From Limnohabitans sp. MMS-10A-178 (GTDB lineage: Bacteria > Pseudomonadota > Gammaproteobacteria > Burkholderiales > Burkholderiaceae_C), in assembly GCF_003063375.1 (NCBI RefSeq), contig NZ_NERY01000002.1, forward strand, positions 524,716-588,715: a stretch of 64,000 nt of DNA, given 5' to 3'. Numbering within the stretch: position 1 is the stretch's first letter; each line of letters starts with the position of its first letter. The notes beneath the pieces are model-generated. The model was not told the DNA's origin, did not search any database, and saw nothing but the letters and a program-made list of their open reading frames with translations. The position numbers and the translations under genes are program-made. Shown here piece after piece: positions 63,664 to 64,000 of the stretch.

Positions 63664-63909
63664 ACAACAAAAGTATTTCTACGAAGCCTCTCAGGAATAC
63701 GGCCGTGGTCAGCCTAATGGCGACTGCTTTTAGTGTCTATTGCAATTGACTTATTGTTAACCACGTTCAGCTAATTGCTGTAAGTTAAAAACGCCAATTA
63801 ACTTCCACCCACCCACGCCAAACTTTATTGGTAAGAACTAGGGTTGGAGTCGTCCCCAGAGGGGCAGCCACATTGGTCTTGACCCTGTATTCCAGTACCG
63901 CCGGTATGT
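63664..63909. other. Gap between the Trp-rich gene and the transposase tail
   Basis: No gene is seen in these 246 bases. Part of it must be the non-coding end of the insertion sequence whose transposase stops at 63910. The IS boundary could not be fixed because the other end is outside the window. A small palindrome, CCCCAGAGGGG, lies at about 63853-63863. Confidence 0.6.
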
Positions 63910-64000
63910 TTAAGTTACCGATCTTTTCTCCCTGAACAGCGTTGGTGGCAAGTAGCCAAGTGCACTGTGCGGGTGATACGAATTGTAGTCATTGAACCAA
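63910..64000 (-). mobile_element. IS3-family transposase (OrfB), last ~30 residues, cut by window edge
   Basis: On the minus strand the end of the window encodes WFNDYNSYHPHSALGYLPP followed by TLFREKR and SVT before a TAA stop at 63912-63910. The YNSYHPHSALGYLPP block is the conserved C-terminus of IS3-family DDE transposases. The rest of the element lies to the right of the window, so it cannot be judged whether it is intact. Confidence 0.9.

Overview
This window reads as chromosome of a freshwater-type betaproteobacterium, most likely Burkholderiales/Comamonadaceae (Limnohabitans, Rhodoferax or Polaromonas-like). The grounds are a dnaG-rpoD junction with a very long Lys/Ala/Pro-rich RpoD tail, a Bug (TctC-type) solute-binding protein, a two-gene cphA locus with its ABC transporter and DUF1854 partner, SoxXA cytochromes, and a protocatechuate 4,5-cleavage cluster. 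The taxonomic placement is inference; no rRNA or tRNA gene was recognised.

Layout. 1-3.84 kb: 3' end of dnaG, then rpoD with its own promoter and a bidirectional terminator. 3.85-5.25 kb: a TerC-family exporter gene and a small conserved gene behind a yybP-ykoY (Mn2+) riboswitch. 5.3-9.8 kb: a stand-alone PaaZ-type fusion enzyme, an isolated soxXA pair and an aldo/keto reductase. 9.9-19.1 kb: a complete protocatechuate meta-cleavage operon (ligU-J-K-I-A-B-C on the minus strand), a divergent LysR regulator, and a Rieske vanillate-type demethylase gene coupled to a Bug-protein gene. 19.3-25.7 kb: FAH-family enzyme, nitronate monooxygenase, acyl-CoA ligase, M14 carboxypeptidase and amidohydrolase. 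25.8-34.7 kb: a plus-strand operon for CoA-dependent, beta-oxidative degradation of ferulate/hydroxycinnamates (hydratase, feruloyl-CoA synthase, thiolase, SDR, thioesterase, 61-aa ORF, acyl-CoA dehydrogenase, MarR, FAH). 34.8-39.2 kb: FKBP, grpE, dnaK and dnaJ with two heat-shock-type promoters. 39.2-42.3 kb: beta-CASP metallo-hydrolase and phosphoethanolamine transferase. 42.3-50.1 kb: cyanophycin locus. 50.1-55.8 kb: acyltransferase, nitronate monooxygenase, acyl-CoA dehydrogenase and etfBA. 56.1-59.9 kb: TRAP transporter plus an esterase/hydrolase. 60-63.7 kb: MscS channel, HDAC-like deacetylase, MltB and a small Trp-rich protein. 63.9-64 kb: tail of an IS3-family transposase running off the edge.

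How the genes fit together. The window encodes most of a route from lignin-type phenylpropanoids to central metabolism. Ferulate is activated to its CoA ester and shortened by hydration, oxidation and thiolysis to an aroyl-CoA. The thioesterase would release vanillate, and the Rieske enzyme would demethylate it to protocatechuate. LigAB, C, I, U, J and K would then give pyruvate and oxaloacetate. The etfBA genes and acyl-CoA dehydrogenases serve the electron-transfer side of such beta-oxidation. The reductase partner of the Rieske enzyme is absent here.

Most noteworthy points: the Mn riboswitch with a legible anti-Shine-Dalgarno switch; the 61-aa ORF coupled by ATGA to an acyl-CoA dehydrogenase; the cyanophycin locus with a degenerate second synthetase and a zinc-ribbon ABC exporter; two different palindromes in front of etfBA; and a strong terminator that abuts the dctQ start codon.
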